From contig URAU01000006.1 of NCBI GenBank assembly GCA_900545955.1, positions 1 to 64,000 on the forward strand: a DNA stretch of 64,000 nt, read 5' to 3'. Below, in pieces: positions 35,519 through 44,396 of this stretch. Every line of letters starts with the position of its first letter. The stretch's first letter is position 1. Under the pieces are notes generated by a model. It had not been told where the DNA came from. It saw nothing but the letters and a program-made list of their open reading frames with translations, and did no database searches. The position numbers and the translations under genes are program-made. This stretch comes from an uncultured Porphyromonadaceae bacterium. Its GTDB lineage: Bacteria > Bacteroidota > Bacteroidia > Bacteroidales > Muribaculaceae.

Positions 35519-37500
35519 ATGGCGGTGGATTTTACCGGTGATTGGATTTTTGCGAGACCTGCAGCGGCCTGTGCTATCGATGCGGCGTCGATGCCGCATA
35601 GCTTCTTGAGCTGCGCCACCGAGCCCTGCGCCACAAATCTGTCGGGGATGCCCAGTCGCCGCATGGCCGGATGGTAGCCCTCGTCGGCCATCCAGGCGGC
35701 CACGGCCGTGCCGAGTCCGCCCTCGATAGTGCCGTCTTCCACGGTGAGCACGGGCATTCCCGAGCGGGCTATGTCGCGTAGCATCGCCGTGTCGAGCGGC
35801 TTGACGAACGTCATGTCGTAGTGTGCGGCCGAGATGCCCTGTGCGGCCAGCAAGGCGATGGCTTCGCTCACCTCGCGGGCAATTGTGCCGGTGGAGATTA
35901 TGGCGAGGTCGGTGCCATGGGCAAGTTGCTCGCCGCGGCCTATCTCGAGAGCGCGCATGGGTGTCCGCCAGTCGGCGCTGAAGCCGCAGCCGCGCGGATA
36001 GCGGATGGCCATCGGGCCGCAGTCGGCGGCCTGGGCGGTGTAGAGCAGGTTGCGTAGCGTGGCCTCGTCGCGTGGGGCGGCTACAGTCATGCCGGGTATC
36101 GAGCTGAGATAGGCGAGGTCGAATGCGCCGTGGTGTGTTGCGCCGTCTTCACCCACGAGGCCGGCGCGGTCGATGCAGAATGTTACGGGCAGCTTCATCA
36201 GCGCCACGTCGTGAATCATCTGGTCGTAGGCGCGCTGGAGGAAGGATGAGTAGATGGCCACGAACGGACGAAGCCCCTCCTTTGCCAGGCCGCCGGCGAA
36301 AGTCACCGCATGCTCCTCGGAGATGCCTACGTCGAATACGCGGCGCGGATATGCCTCCTTGAGGATGCACATCGAGGTGCCGGAGGGCATCGCGGCAGTG
36401 ATGCCTACGATTTTGGGATTTTTGGAGGCCAGTTCGACCATCGTATGGCCGAACACGTCCTGGAATTTCATCGGGGAGCCTTCGGTATGGCATTTGCAGC
36501 GCAGCGCCCCTGTGGAGGGGTCGAATTTGCCGGGGGCGTGCCATGTGGCCGGGTCGGCCTCGGCGGCCGCGAACCCTTTCCCTTTTCGGGTCTTGATGTG
36601 GAGCAGACGCGGCCCGCTCATCCCCTTGATGTCGTTGAGGGTCTTTACCAGCGAGGCCACGTCGTGGCCGTCGACCGGACCAAAATAGCGTATGTTAAGA
36701 CCCTCGAATATATTCTGCTGGCTCGAGAGCAGCGATTTCAGACTGTTGTTGAAGCGCATTATCGCCCCCTTCTTGCGGTCCGACACCAGGTTGAAGCGGC
36801 GCAGGAGCCGGTAGAGCGAATAGCGGAAGTCGTTGTATCCCTTCGAGGTGGTGATGTGAGCCAGATAGTTGTGGAGTGAGCCTACATTGGCGTCGATCGA
36901 CATGTCGTTGTCGTTGAGCACAATCAGCAGGTTGTTGGGCGTGTTGGCGGCGTTGTTCAGACCCTCGAACGCCAGGCCGCCGCCAATGGATGCGTCGCCG
37001 ATTACGGCCACCACATTGCGCCGGGGCGTCTCGCCGTTGAGCTCGGTCGCCACGGCCATGCCGAGTGCCGCCGAAATCGAGTTGGAGGCGTGTCCGGCCG
37101 AGAAAGTGTCGTATTCGCTTTCGGCAGGGGAGGGGAAGCCGCTGAGACCTCCTAATTTGCGGTTGGTGGCGAAACGGTCGCGACGCCCCGTGAGGAGCTT
37201 ATGGCCGTAAGCCTGGTGTCCTACATCCCATACGATGCGGTCGTAGGGAGTGTTGAACACGTAGTGAAGGGCCACCGTGATTTCCACCGCACCCATCGAC
37301 GATGCGAAGTGACCCGGATTTTCCGACAGACTGCTGATCAGGAACTCGCGGATTTCGGAGCACACCTGCGGCAGGGCGCTCACGGGGAGCTTACGCAGCT
37401 GCTCCGGCGAGTCGATGGTGTTCAGCAGAGTGGTGGAGGGGGCGCCTTGCGGAGAGTCCGCCGGGCGGCATCCACCGTTTTCCTTATCGTTTGTTATCAT
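35509..37500 (-). CDS. dxs: 1-deoxy-D-xylulose-5-phosphate synthase
   Basis: A 663-aa ThDP enzyme that condenses pyruvate with glyceraldehyde 3-phosphate, the first step of the MEP isoprenoid pathway. Motifs: WDVGHQAYGHKLLTGRRDRF, SAGHASNSISAALGMA, the ThDP/Mg site VIGDASIGGGLAFEGLNNA, FGPVDGHDV, KTRKGKGFAAAE, GISEEHAVTFAGG, and DRAGLVGEDGATHHGAFD. The ThDP motif has GDAS where many homologues have GDGA. ATG 37500 (MITND) is chosen; it overlaps the preceding small gene by 17 nt. It is the second gene of the operon small-membrane-protein, dxs, trkA, trkH. Confidence 0.95.
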   Translation of the reverse strand: MITNDKENGGCRPADSPQGAPSTTLLNTIDSPEQLRKLPVSALPQVCSEIREFLISSLSENPGHFASSMGAVEITVALHYVFNTPYDRIVWDVGHQAYGHKLLTGRRDRFATNRKLGGLSGFPSPAESEYDTFSAGHASNSISAALGMAVATELNGETPRRNVVAVIGDASIGGGLAFEGLNNAANTPNNLLIVLNDNDMSIDANVGSLHNYLAHITTSKGYNDFRYSLYRLLRRFNLVSDRKKGAIMRFNNSLKSLLSSQQNIFEGLNIRYFGPVDGHDVASLVKTLNDIKGMSGPRLLHIKTRKGKGFAAAEADPATWHAPGKFDPSTGALRCKCHTEGSPMKFQDVFGHTMVELASKNPKIVGITAAMPSGTSMCILKEAYPRRVFDVGISEEHAVTFAGGLAKEGLRPFVAIYSSFLQRAYDQMIHDVALMKLPVTFCIDRAGLVGEDGATHHGAFDLAYLSSIPGMTVAAPRDEATLRNLLYTAQAADCGPMAIRYPRGCGFSADWRTPMRALEIGRGEQLAHGTDLAIISTGTIAREVSEAIALLAAQGISAAHYDMTFVKPLDTAMLRDIARSGMPVLTVEDGTIEGGLGTAVAAWMADEGYHPAMRRLGIPDRFVAQGSVAQLKKLCGIDAASIAQAAAGLAKIQSPVKSTAICE

Positions 37501-37765
37501 TTCTGACGTATTTCTTATAGAGAGGCACAAATACCACTATCGCCGAAGCAATCAGCGGGAAAAGCGTCAGCAGCGTCACCTGCGTGCCAGCAGCCACCAT
37601 ATGTGCCACATACCATGCGCACAGCCCGGCCCACAGCAGCCCTATGATGGCGAACCTCGCCACAACGCCTCCGGAAATCCGCTTCGGCTTCGCCTCACAC
37701 CCCGCCCGGACGCCCTTTTCAGCGTCCTTAGGAGTCTCTTGTTTGCCGTTGCCTGTAGCTTTCAT
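37484..37765 (-). CDS. Small two-helix membrane protein upstream of dxs
   Basis: A 93-aa protein with a polar, Lys-rich N-terminus (1-34) and two predicted membrane helices (about 38-58 and 66-84), ending KYVRNDNKR. The 17-nt overlap with dxs and the predicted promoter 80 nt upstream (37846-37877) support a real, translationally coupled first gene of the operon. No known family is recognised. A link to dxs or to Trk is only positional. Confidence 0.65.
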   Translation of the reverse strand: MKATGNGKQETPKDAEKGVRAGCEAKPKRISGGVVARFAIIGLLWAGLCAWYVAHMVAAGTQVTLLTLFPLIASAIVVFVPLYKKYVRNDNKR

Positions 37766-37845
37766 TGCTTTAGTCGGTTGGTTTATGGGCGGTTGGTTTA
37801 TAGAATGAGTAAACTGCTGCTTTTACTTTCTGTGTCTTCAACCCA

Positions 37846-37877
37846 CAAAGTTACAAATTTCCCCCCGATTTGTCAAC
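37846..37877 (-). promoter_or_regulatory. Promoter of the dxs-trk operon
   Basis: The minus strand reads GTTGAC (37877-37872), then an 18-nt spacer and TAACTTTG (37853-37846). The -7 is a full consensus match and the -33 is TTG-like. The predicted leader is about 75 nt. Confidence 0.55.
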
Positions 37878-37987
37878 AACCCTCCTCCGGCCTACGCCGC
37901 CAATCACTCCTGCGCATCATAAAATAGGCAAAAGAATATGTTAGGAAGAAAATACAATTGCATATTGCAAATTCAGAACAATTGTAT

Positions 37988-38309
37988 TAATTTTGCGATG
38001 ACCTTACGCCGTGAGGCTCTTTTGGAGCCGGAGAGTGGGAGGTCATTACATAGTGAGAAGCGTTTACTGCGCTTGATTCTTGGCTATCAGAAATGTGGCA
38101 ATTTCTCAACCATCGTCAGGAATGAAGTAACGGTAGATGTCTCGGGTATGGTAGCATGCTCATGTATGGATTATATCGTTTCGGTATGTCCATTTTGATG
38201 TAGTTATATCATACGGCGTAGGCTCTGCGTTACTCGTTCTACGATGAAACGGCGATGCCACATGCCATGATAGCAGGACGGGTAACAGTACGGATCCTGC
38301 GCTTTTTTT
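37988..38309 (+). promoter_or_regulatory. Promoter and structured leader upstream of the Hsp70 island
   Basis: TAATTTTG at 37988-37995 is a consensus -7 box, with a TTG 20 nt upstream. Just after it, ATGACCT (37998-38004) pairs with AGGTCAT (38040-38046) around GGCTC/GAGCC (38015-38029). The stretch ends with a terminator-like hairpin at 38273-38309, 45 nt before the first island gene. The only ORF here (starting 37998, 66 codons) looks non-coding. The region may be an attenuated leader or a separate small RNA. Confidence 0.45.
38273..38309 (+). terminator. Terminator-like hairpin before the Hsp70 island
   Basis: GCAGGA (38273-38278) and TCCTGC (38295-38300) pair around an inner GTA/TAC, followed by GC and seven T residues (38303-38309). 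It lies 45 nt upstream of the first island gene on the same strand. It either ends an upstream transcript or attenuates island expression. Confidence 0.6.
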
Positions 38310-38353
38310 GTTAAACCAATCATAGGCTACCCGGGGATCTATTAGCAGTTTAT

Positions 38354-40090
38354 ATGACTGTGGCAATTGACTTAGTTTCACAGAATCCATATCGCACGTT
38401 GGGCGTTCTTTCCAACTCTCCATTAAAGGAAAGGGTCGGGAATCAAAACCGGTTGGCAGCATTCGCCAAGGTGGGAAAGGAGATTGCCTTTCCTAATGAC
38501 TTTATCACGATTTTAACCGAAAAACCAGGTAGAACGCCTGAGAGTATTGCAGCAGCCGATACTGCGTTAAACCTTGATAAAGACCAATTAAAATATGCCT
38601 TCTTTTGGTTTGTCAGCGGTTTGCCGATGGATGCAATTGCGTTGAAGCATCTTCAGCGTGGGAACCGAGAGAAAGCGGAAGAAATCTTTCAAAAGAAGGA
38701 AACATATTCTTCGTTAATTAATCTCGGAGTCTTGGCCTTAATCAATGGTGATATTGCCACCGGCTTTAATAATATATCTAAAGTCGTTCACAATTCTACC
38801 TATCGTACAGAATTTCTTCAAGCATTAGGCATTGCAAATCTTCAACTTTCAGAAGACAATCTTGCCGAGCTCGTGATTGCGGAGCTACTTAAAGAAATTC
38901 CGCCAAGCAAGCTTTTATCTGCTTGCACCAATCCTACCGACCGTGCTATCGTCAGCAAGAGTGCACTTGATGAACCTATTTCAGCAATTAACTCTGCTAT
39001 AGCTGTCGCCAAAAACGCGGATGCAAAGAATCCAGGTGCAAGTCTTGTGGCTGGTACTAAGTTGATGAATGCGTCTAAAGCACCTCTAAAGGCAGTTAAA
39101 GATATAGCGGGAGCTACAAGTCCACAGTATCAGATGGTAGCTGACAATGTAGCCAAACAAGTCTTGCAATGCAGCATCAACTACTATAACAACGCCCCTG
39201 ACTCTGACGTGGAAAGCCCTCGTAAGGCCATGGTGCTTCAATCTTATGCTTTGTCTATTGCTGTGGGGCAACTTACCAAAGATAGATGTAAAGAAAACTA
39301 CGACATCTTAAAAAAGGCAGTGGATAATATTCCTCCAGCCGAAGTTGCTACTGAGGTTCGCAAGGTAAAAGAAGAACTGAGAAAATTCTGCCAATTGCCC
39401 GACAAAATTTCTCATTCAGTTACTCTGCTCAACAACACGAAACCGTTGTTGCACACCATCAAGTCAAAACTTGGAGCTTCAAACTTTTTCTATCTCTCGC
39501 TCTCGACGCAAGTTGTCGGAAATGCTTTGCACAGCATCATCGAAGAAGTCAATCAGGCGCAGAACTATTTCATGGCCGTTATCAAGGCCGTTAAGGAGTC
39601 GGGTATTGACCCAAGCCTCCTTAATTATATCGGCGATGAAAATTCACCTGCCAAGATTATCGACAACAAGGTTAAGCCAGTGATGCGTGAGGCATGGAAA
39701 GCTACAGTTCTTATGGACTCTTTCGATATGGAAACCGATTTCAAGATAAATCGCTATAACCCTAATCGTCAATCCCTTAAAGAGATGTGTGAGTCCCTTA
39801 AAATTTCTACTCGTGTTTCCACGCCGCGCACATCAATTCCACGAGTTTCGACTCCAAGAACCACAACAACGACACGTACAACTACATCTACAAGTTCATC
39901 ATCTTACAGTTCTTCCTCTAATAATACTACGAAAGAGAAGAATAGCGGATGGCCTGCTTTTTGGATTGCTACGCTGATTTGCGCTGTTATCGGCGCAATG
40001 GCAAATGGCAGTGAAGGCTTCTTCTGCGGTGGTATCTTAGGTGCAATGATTGTCGGCAACATAGCACGCGCCATATTTAGAGAAGATTAA
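38354..40090 (+). CDS. J-domain-like, helical-repeat, membrane-anchored protein of the Hsp70 island
   Basis: A 578-aa protein of unknown function. Residues 9-75 resemble a J domain (NPYRTLGVLSNSPLKERVGN, then a second helix and an IAAADTALNLDKDQLKYAFF segment like J helices III-IV), but the HPD tripeptide is absent. Residues 80-200 look like TPR-type helices, followed by a long helical region. A Thr/Ser/Arg-rich linker (about 480-530) leads to a Gly-rich C-terminal hydrophobic hairpin (about 533-572, WPAFWIATLICAVIGAMANG) likely to insert in the membrane. It is the first gene of the island, 14 nt before the GrpE-like gene. The J-like reading is an inference from pattern, not a search result. 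Confidence 0.6.
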   Translation: MTVAIDLVSQNPYRTLGVLSNSPLKERVGNQNRLAAFAKVGKEIAFPNDFITILTEKPGRTPESIAAADTALNLDKDQLKYAFFWFVSGLPMDAIALKHLQRGNREKAEEIFQKKETYSSLINLGVLALINGDIATGFNNISKVVHNSTYRTEFLQALGIANLQLSEDNLAELVIAELLKEIPPSKLLSACTNPTDRAIVSKSALDEPISAINSAIAVAKNADAKNPGASLVAGTKLMNASKAPLKAVKDIAGATSPQYQMVADNVAKQVLQCSINYYNNAPDSDVESPRKAMVLQSYALSIAVGQLTKDRCKENYDILKKAVDNIPPAEVATEVRKVKEELRKFCQLPDKISHSVTLLNNTKPLLHTIKSKLGASNFFYLSLSTQVVGNALHSIIEEVNQAQNYFMAVIKAVKESGIDPSLLNYIGDENSPAKIIDNKVKPVMREAWKATVLMDSFDMETDFKINRYNPNRQSLKEMCESLKISTRVSTPRTSIPRVSTPRTTTTTRTTTSTSSSSYSSSSNNTTKEKNSGWPAFWIATLICAVIGAMANGSEGFFCGGILGAMIVGNIARAIFRED

Positions 40091-40104
40091 AATAACAACG
40101 GCAT

Positions 40105-41004
40105 ATGAAAAACGTTATCCTGACTCTTGGCATTGCATTGTTTGCAAACGTTATGTTTGCTGCAAACGCATCCGACTCATTGCGTACTTGCATCTCAAAG
40201 ATACAAGCAACCGAAGCAACAGTTCAAACACTTCAGCGAGAAAATGAAACGTTGAAGGCGGAAGTCTCGAACTTAAATTCGACTATTACCGCTCAATTAT
40301 CGGAGGTTGATTCTTTGAAGTCGGTAATCGCTGAAACTAATAATAGTGTCTCGGCTCTTGCTGATAGTCTTAACATCAAAATATCAACAACACGCGAACA
40401 AATTCAAACTAATTCCGATTCGCTGAATGCGACTATCGCAAAAAAATCCCAAACCGGTATGTGGATCTTTATTGTTCTCGCATTGGTTGTTGCTGCCATC
40501 GCTTTCATCTTTGGCAGACTGCTTGCCAAACGTGGCAATGAAGTTACATCGCTTTCAGCTAAAGCCGATAAGCTCAATGAAGAAATAGTCAATCGTCTTT
40601 CTTCTGAAATGTCGGAAATGCAGACGATTTCTAAACAAATTGGTTCCATCTCTACTGCCACCGGCGCAGGATCCGATATCGAGCAAAAACTTATCACCAC
40701 CCTCGCAGACAGAATTACGTTTATGGAGATGACGCTCTATAAAATGGATAGTTCCGTTCGCGGTCATAAGCAGCTCTCCAAATCTATAAAGCAGATGAAA
40801 GATAATCTTCTTGCCAATGGCTACGAACTTGTCGATATGCTTGGCAGAGAATATCATGAGGGCATGAAAGTTACAGCCAACTTCGTTGAAGATGAGAATC
40901 TCCCTGAGGGAAAGCAGATTATAACCGGCATCATCAAGCCTCAGATTAACTATCACGGCAAGATGATACAATCTGCACAAATCACAGTAAGTCAAAACTT
41001 ATAA
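40105..41004 (+). CDS. Membrane-spanning coiled-coil protein with GrpE-like C-terminus
   Basis: A 299-aa protein. A signal-like N-terminus (1-22, ending FAANA) is followed by a coiled coil (about 30-112) rich in heptads, and a membrane helix at about 118-140 (MWIFIVLALVVAAIAFIFG). A second helical region (145-235) precedes the C-terminal 65 residues, whose pattern recalls the GrpE beta-wing: LANGYELVDMLGREYHEGMK, then FVEDENLPEGKQIITGIIKP and INYHGKMIQSAQITV. GrpE is the nucleotide exchange factor of DnaK, and this gene is 13 nt upstream of an Hsp70 gene. I infer a membrane-tethered exchange factor. Topology would place the GrpE-like part in the cytoplasm with Hsp70. Confidence 0.6.
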   Translation: MKNVILTLGIALFANVMFAANASDSLRTCISKIQATEATVQTLQRENETLKAEVSNLNSTITAQLSEVDSLKSVIAETNNSVSALADSLNIKISTTREQIQTNSDSLNATIAKKSQTGMWIFIVLALVVAAIAFIFGRLLAKRGNEVTSLSAKADKLNEEIVNRLSSEMSEMQTISKQIGSISTATGAGSDIEQKLITTLADRITFMEMTLYKMDSSVRGHKQLSKSIKQMKDNLLANGYELVDMLGREYHEGMKVTANFVEDENLPEGKQIITGIIKPQINYHGKMIQSAQITVSQNL

Positions 41005-41017
41005 TCTCCATATATCA

Positions 41018-43522
41018 ATGGCTCAATCAAAAATGAAATTCGGAATTGACTTGGGAACAACCAATTCCGCAATATGCAAGATAATCGGTGGTGAGCCGGT
41101 TGTCAAGAAGACTGACACCCAAATGGACACATTACCTTCTTGTGTTTCATTTACAAAAAAGAAAGCTCAAAGGGTAGGGATGACTGCATATAATGGTCTT
41201 CGTCAAGACAAATCACGAGCAACCAAGAAATGGGTTAAAGTTGATGAAAATGTTTTCATCGAGTTCAAACGCGATATGGGAACTGATAAGACGAGCTTTA
41301 GTTCCAATATGGATGCCTCTTTCTCGCCCGAACAACTTTCAGCCGAAGTTCTTAAAACTCTTAAATCTTTCATCGGCGATGAAAACGTTTCAGCAGCAGT
41401 TATCACAATACCTGCCAAGTTCAAAGCTGACCAGATAGCTGCGACTAAACGTGCCGCTCAGCTCGCAGGCATCGAACATTGCGAACTTCTTCAGGAACCG
41501 ATTGCCGCTTCTATGGCTTATGGTCTTAGCACAGCAAACAAAAACGGACAATGGCTCGTTTTCGACTTCGGAGGCGGAACGTTCGATGCTGCTCTTATCA
41601 AGGTCGAAGATGGAATAATGCAGGTAAAGGATACCGAAGGCGACAATTACCTCGGTGGTAAAAATCTTGACTACGCCATAGTTGACAATATCATCATCCC
41701 TTACCTGCAGGAGAATTTTGTCATCGACGGAATCATGGCAAATGATGCGACACGAGATATCCTTCGTGACGCAATGAAATTCTATGCTGAACAAGCAAAG
41801 AACCAACTCTCATTCAAGACACAGGCAGATATTACATCTCAGCTCGATGAGTTTGGCGAGGATGATGAGGGCAATGAAATCGAACTTGACCTCATTATTA
41901 CCCAGGAGCAACTTAAGCCTGTTCTCGCCAAGGTGTTCCAGAAAGCAGTTGACATCACTAAAAACCTTTTGAAGCGTAACGGCCTCAAAGGGACAGACCT
42001 TGATAAGCTCATTCTTGTTGGTGGACCTACATATTCGCCTGTACTTCGTGAAATGCTTCGCGAGCAGGTTACACCCAATGTAGATACAGACATCGATCCG
42101 ATGACGGCTGTGGCAAAGGGTGCCGCTCTTTTCGCTTCCGGTATCGACAGCGAAATAAAAGAAGAAATCGCAGTCGGAACTGTTGCCCTTAACCTTACGT
42201 ACGAGGCCAACTCAGTTCAGCCGATGGAATACGTAACCGTGCAGTTAGACAAGGACGAATGCACCGGCGATATTCCTGAAAAGCTTTTTGTGGAACTTGT
42301 CCGCAGCGATAACGGATGGTCGAGTGGCAAGGTTGAAGTCAACGATATCGGCGATGTTATTGAGTGCCAGCTGATGGAAGGGAAAAACAATGCGTTTGCC
42401 ATAACTGCCTACGATGACAAGGGTACCGCCATCCCATGCTTCCCCAAAGAAATCAACATCATGCAGGGTATTGTTGTCGGTAATGCAGTTTTGCCGTACA
42501 ACATCTCGATAGAAGTGCATGATACAGGTCTCGACAAAAATGTTGTCAAGTCGGTCAAAGGACTCGAAAAGAATCAGCAAATTCCTGCAACTGGAACCCT
42601 CAATGGACTCAAAACGCGTAATCAACTTCGCCCCGGTATGGCGGATGATACTATAATTATTCCGATATACCAGAGCGAGCATAACGCTGAGGGCACTTCT
42701 GCCGTTCATAATGACCACGTTTTCGATGTCGTTATTACCGGCGATGAGGTCGGGCAGATGGTTCCGGTTGGAAGCGATGTTGACATCACGATAAAAGTTG
42801 ATCGTTCGCAGATGCTTAAATTTGAAGCCTTCTTTCCCGTCAGTGGTGAGACCGTAGAGAAAGAAGTTGAGATTGCAGTTCGTTCGGTAATTTCAGCTTT
42901 TGAACTTGAAAAGCTCAAGGACGCTGCGAATAACAAACTTCGCACTCTTAAATCATCTTCATCTATCAGTGCAAATGAAACCTCTGAAACCGACAAGCTT
43001 ATTACTGACATCAATAGTCGCTTCGACGGAGAAAAGAGTTCGGAGGACGGTCGTATGCACCTTCAGGCGGATCTCCGTCGAGCCTTCCTCGAAATCGAAA
43101 GACTTGAACAACTCCATGAGTGGGACGCTCTTGAAGCGGAAATCCGTGATGAATTTGATCGACTTGAAAAGGCGAACAATGACCTCGGTAATAAATACGA
43201 TAAACAGGTCGCTGCCGTGCGTAACCAGGTTGATATTGCTATCCGCTCCAAAGACGTTCGTCAAGGTCGCGCAGTTCTCGAGGATATTAACAGCCTTTTC
43301 GTGGCCGTTACTTTCATCTATCAACTCATGGGCTTCATCGACTATCATTTGAAGAATTTCAATTCAATCCAATGGAAGGACGCGAACCGCGCTCGTCAGC
43401 TTCTTCAGCAGGGCAAGGAAATCGCAGCAACTAACCCTTCTGAAAGCACTCTGCATCCTATCGTGCGCTCAGTCATAGACCTTATGATGGAACCGCCAAC
43501 GGATGGTAAACTTGGGCTCTAA
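41018..43522 (+). CDS. Divergent Hsp70 (DnaK-like) protein
   Basis: An 834-aa Hsp70-family protein, longer than DnaK (about 640 aa). The ATPase domain (1-385) is well conserved: FGIDLGTTNSAIC (phosphate 1, 8-20), VITIPAKF and LLQEPIAASMAYGL (connect region), VFDFGGGTFDAALIKV (phosphate 2, 181-196), and LILVGGPTYSPVLREML (adenosine site, 331-347). The linker does not show the DVLLLDVTP of DnaK. The substrate-binding part is divergent, and the C-terminal 220 residues are a long charged coiled-coil-like lid ending in NPSESTLHPIVRSVIDLMME. No DnaK EEVD-like or Lys-rich tail is present. A scar at 44397-44594 carries a related C-terminus. Confidence 0.88.
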   Translation: MAQSKMKFGIDLGTTNSAICKIIGGEPVVKKTDTQMDTLPSCVSFTKKKAQRVGMTAYNGLRQDKSRATKKWVKVDENVFIEFKRDMGTDKTSFSSNMDASFSPEQLSAEVLKTLKSFIGDENVSAAVITIPAKFKADQIAATKRAAQLAGIEHCELLQEPIAASMAYGLSTANKNGQWLVFDFGGGTFDAALIKVEDGIMQVKDTEGDNYLGGKNLDYAIVDNIIIPYLQENFVIDGIMANDATRDILRDAMKFYAEQAKNQLSFKTQADITSQLDEFGEDDEGNEIELDLIITQEQLKPVLAKVFQKAVDITKNLLKRNGLKGTDLDKLILVGGPTYSPVLREMLREQVTPNVDTDIDPMTAVAKGAALFASGIDSEIKEEIAVGTVALNLTYEANSVQPMEYVTVQLDKDECTGDIPEKLFVELVRSDNGWSSGKVEVNDIGDVIECQLMEGKNNAFAITAYDDKGTAIPCFPKEINIMQGIVVGNAVLPYNISIEVHDTGLDKNVVKSVKGLEKNQQIPATGTLNGLKTRNQLRPGMADDTIIIPIYQSEHNAEGTSAVHNDHVFDVVITGDEVGQMVPVGSDVDITIKVDRSQMLKFEAFFPVSGETVEKEVEIAVRSVISAFELEKLKDAANNKLRTLKSSSSISANETSETDKLITDINSRFDGEKSSEDGRMHLQADLRRAFLEIERLEQLHEWDALEAEIRDEFDRLEKANNDLGNKYDKQVAAVRNQVDIAIRSKDVRQGRAVLEDINSLFVAVTFIYQLMGFIDYHLKNFNSIQWKDANRARQLLQQGKEIAATNPSESTLHPIVRSVIDLMMEPPTDGKLGL

Positions 43523-43527
43523 TACAT

Positions 43528-43800
43528 ATGAACATTAGTAAGATAAAACGAAACGCAAAGAATTTGTTACACTCCCAGTTGTTTTGGATGCAGGTGTGTG
43601 CCGTAGGAATATGGTCGCTTGTAATCCAAAACTACTTCGGAGGTGAGGATACCGCACAGCGTGTCTACGTCGTTGGCGGTAATATTGAAGCAGACGTTCG
43701 TGGCAGTGTCGACGTTGATAATGCTGTCGAAGTGGTTGGCAGTGTCAATGTAGACAATACTGTCCCGGTTAGAGTTACAAATACTGTAATGACGTGGTAA
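43528..43800 (+). CDS. Small membrane protein with repetitive beta strands
   Basis: A 90-aa protein, 5 nt after the Hsp70 gene. Residues 15-38 form a membrane helix (LFWMQVCAVGIWSLVIQNYF), followed by short alternating strands with repeats: VYVVGGNIEADV, RGSVDVDNAVEVV, GSVNVDNTVPVRV. The V-D-V-D-N-x-V repeats resemble beta-solenoid-like tails of small Bacteroidota proteins of unknown role. It would display the repeats outside or inside the cell depending on topology, which is not clear. No function is known. Confidence 0.65.
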   Translation: MNISKIKRNAKNLLHSQLFWMQVCAVGIWSLVIQNYFGGEDTAQRVYVVGGNIEADVRGSVDVDNAVEVVGSVNVDNTVPVRVTNTVMTW

Positions 43801-43802
43801 AT

Positions 43803-44396
43803 ATGGCACATAAAAAATACTTGATGGAGCTTGATGAACTCACAGCTACGTTAGAGAAGAATCCACAAACGGTAGGTTTCGTTCATCGCTTCTTCGTCCC
43901 TGGTTGGATTGGGTTCATTCAAGAATGTATTGTTGAGCGCAAAATGTCTAAGGTTGCTAAACGGCCTATCTACAAGGGACTTAACTATTATGAATGCGGC
44001 GATAAAATCGCAGAGTTAACACGAAAGGCTTGTGAAGCACGAAAGCATTCAGAAGATTTCTACGAAATGGAGAACGACAATGTGGATAATCTTTCTATAC
44101 TAAATTCTTCTTTTCGTGCTATTGACGCATGGGTTAATGTCTATCCTGAAATTGCTTATTGGATGAATCAACAAGTAAACGATAACTATGTTACTTGTGC
44201 GTTGGGTCTTGTTCAAGAGAATGTTAAACATTCTCTTTCTGAAATAATCGAACTACCGGCTGATAAGAGCCCCCATAAACCTAATTCTTCTTTCATGCAC
44301 GACATGAAGGCTATGGGAGGTCAAATCGCTGCAATGTTCTGTAATTTTCTTGTTTTTGCAGCTATATGTTGTTTAATAGGTGCAATATTCGGTTAA
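43803..44396 (+). CDS. Helical protein with C-terminal membrane anchor
   Basis: A 197-aa protein from ATG 43803, 2 nt after the previous stop. The body is helical and polar, with a VGFVHRFFVPGWIGFIQEC stretch and several Cys and Tyr residues. The last 30 residues (AAMFCNFLVFAAICCLIGAI) form a tail anchor. No family is recognised. Together with neighbours, it makes the fourth membrane-attached product in the island. Directly after its stop codon lies the in-frame chimeric remnant. Confidence 0.65.
   Translation: MAHKKYLMELDELTATLEKNPQTVGFVHRFFVPGWIGFIQECIVERKMSKVAKRPIYKGLNYYECGDKIAELTRKACEARKHSEDFYEMENDNVDNLSILNSSFRAIDAWVNVYPEIAYWMNQQVNDNYVTCALGLVQENVKHSLSEIIELPADKSPHKPNSSFMHDMKAMGGQIAAMFCNFLVFAAICCLIGAIFG

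Noticed and set aside
37938..38198. 86-codon ORF upstream of the Hsp70 island
   Set aside because: It runs through the promoter -7 box and a nested hairpin and has no protein-like pattern; a start at 37998 would leave only 66 codons.
38228..38313. Open stretch reading RYSFYDETAMPHAMIAGRV before a stop, in the frame of the first island gene
   Set aside because: It might be a coding remnant, but it has no start, coincides with the terminator-like hairpin and matches no family I can name.
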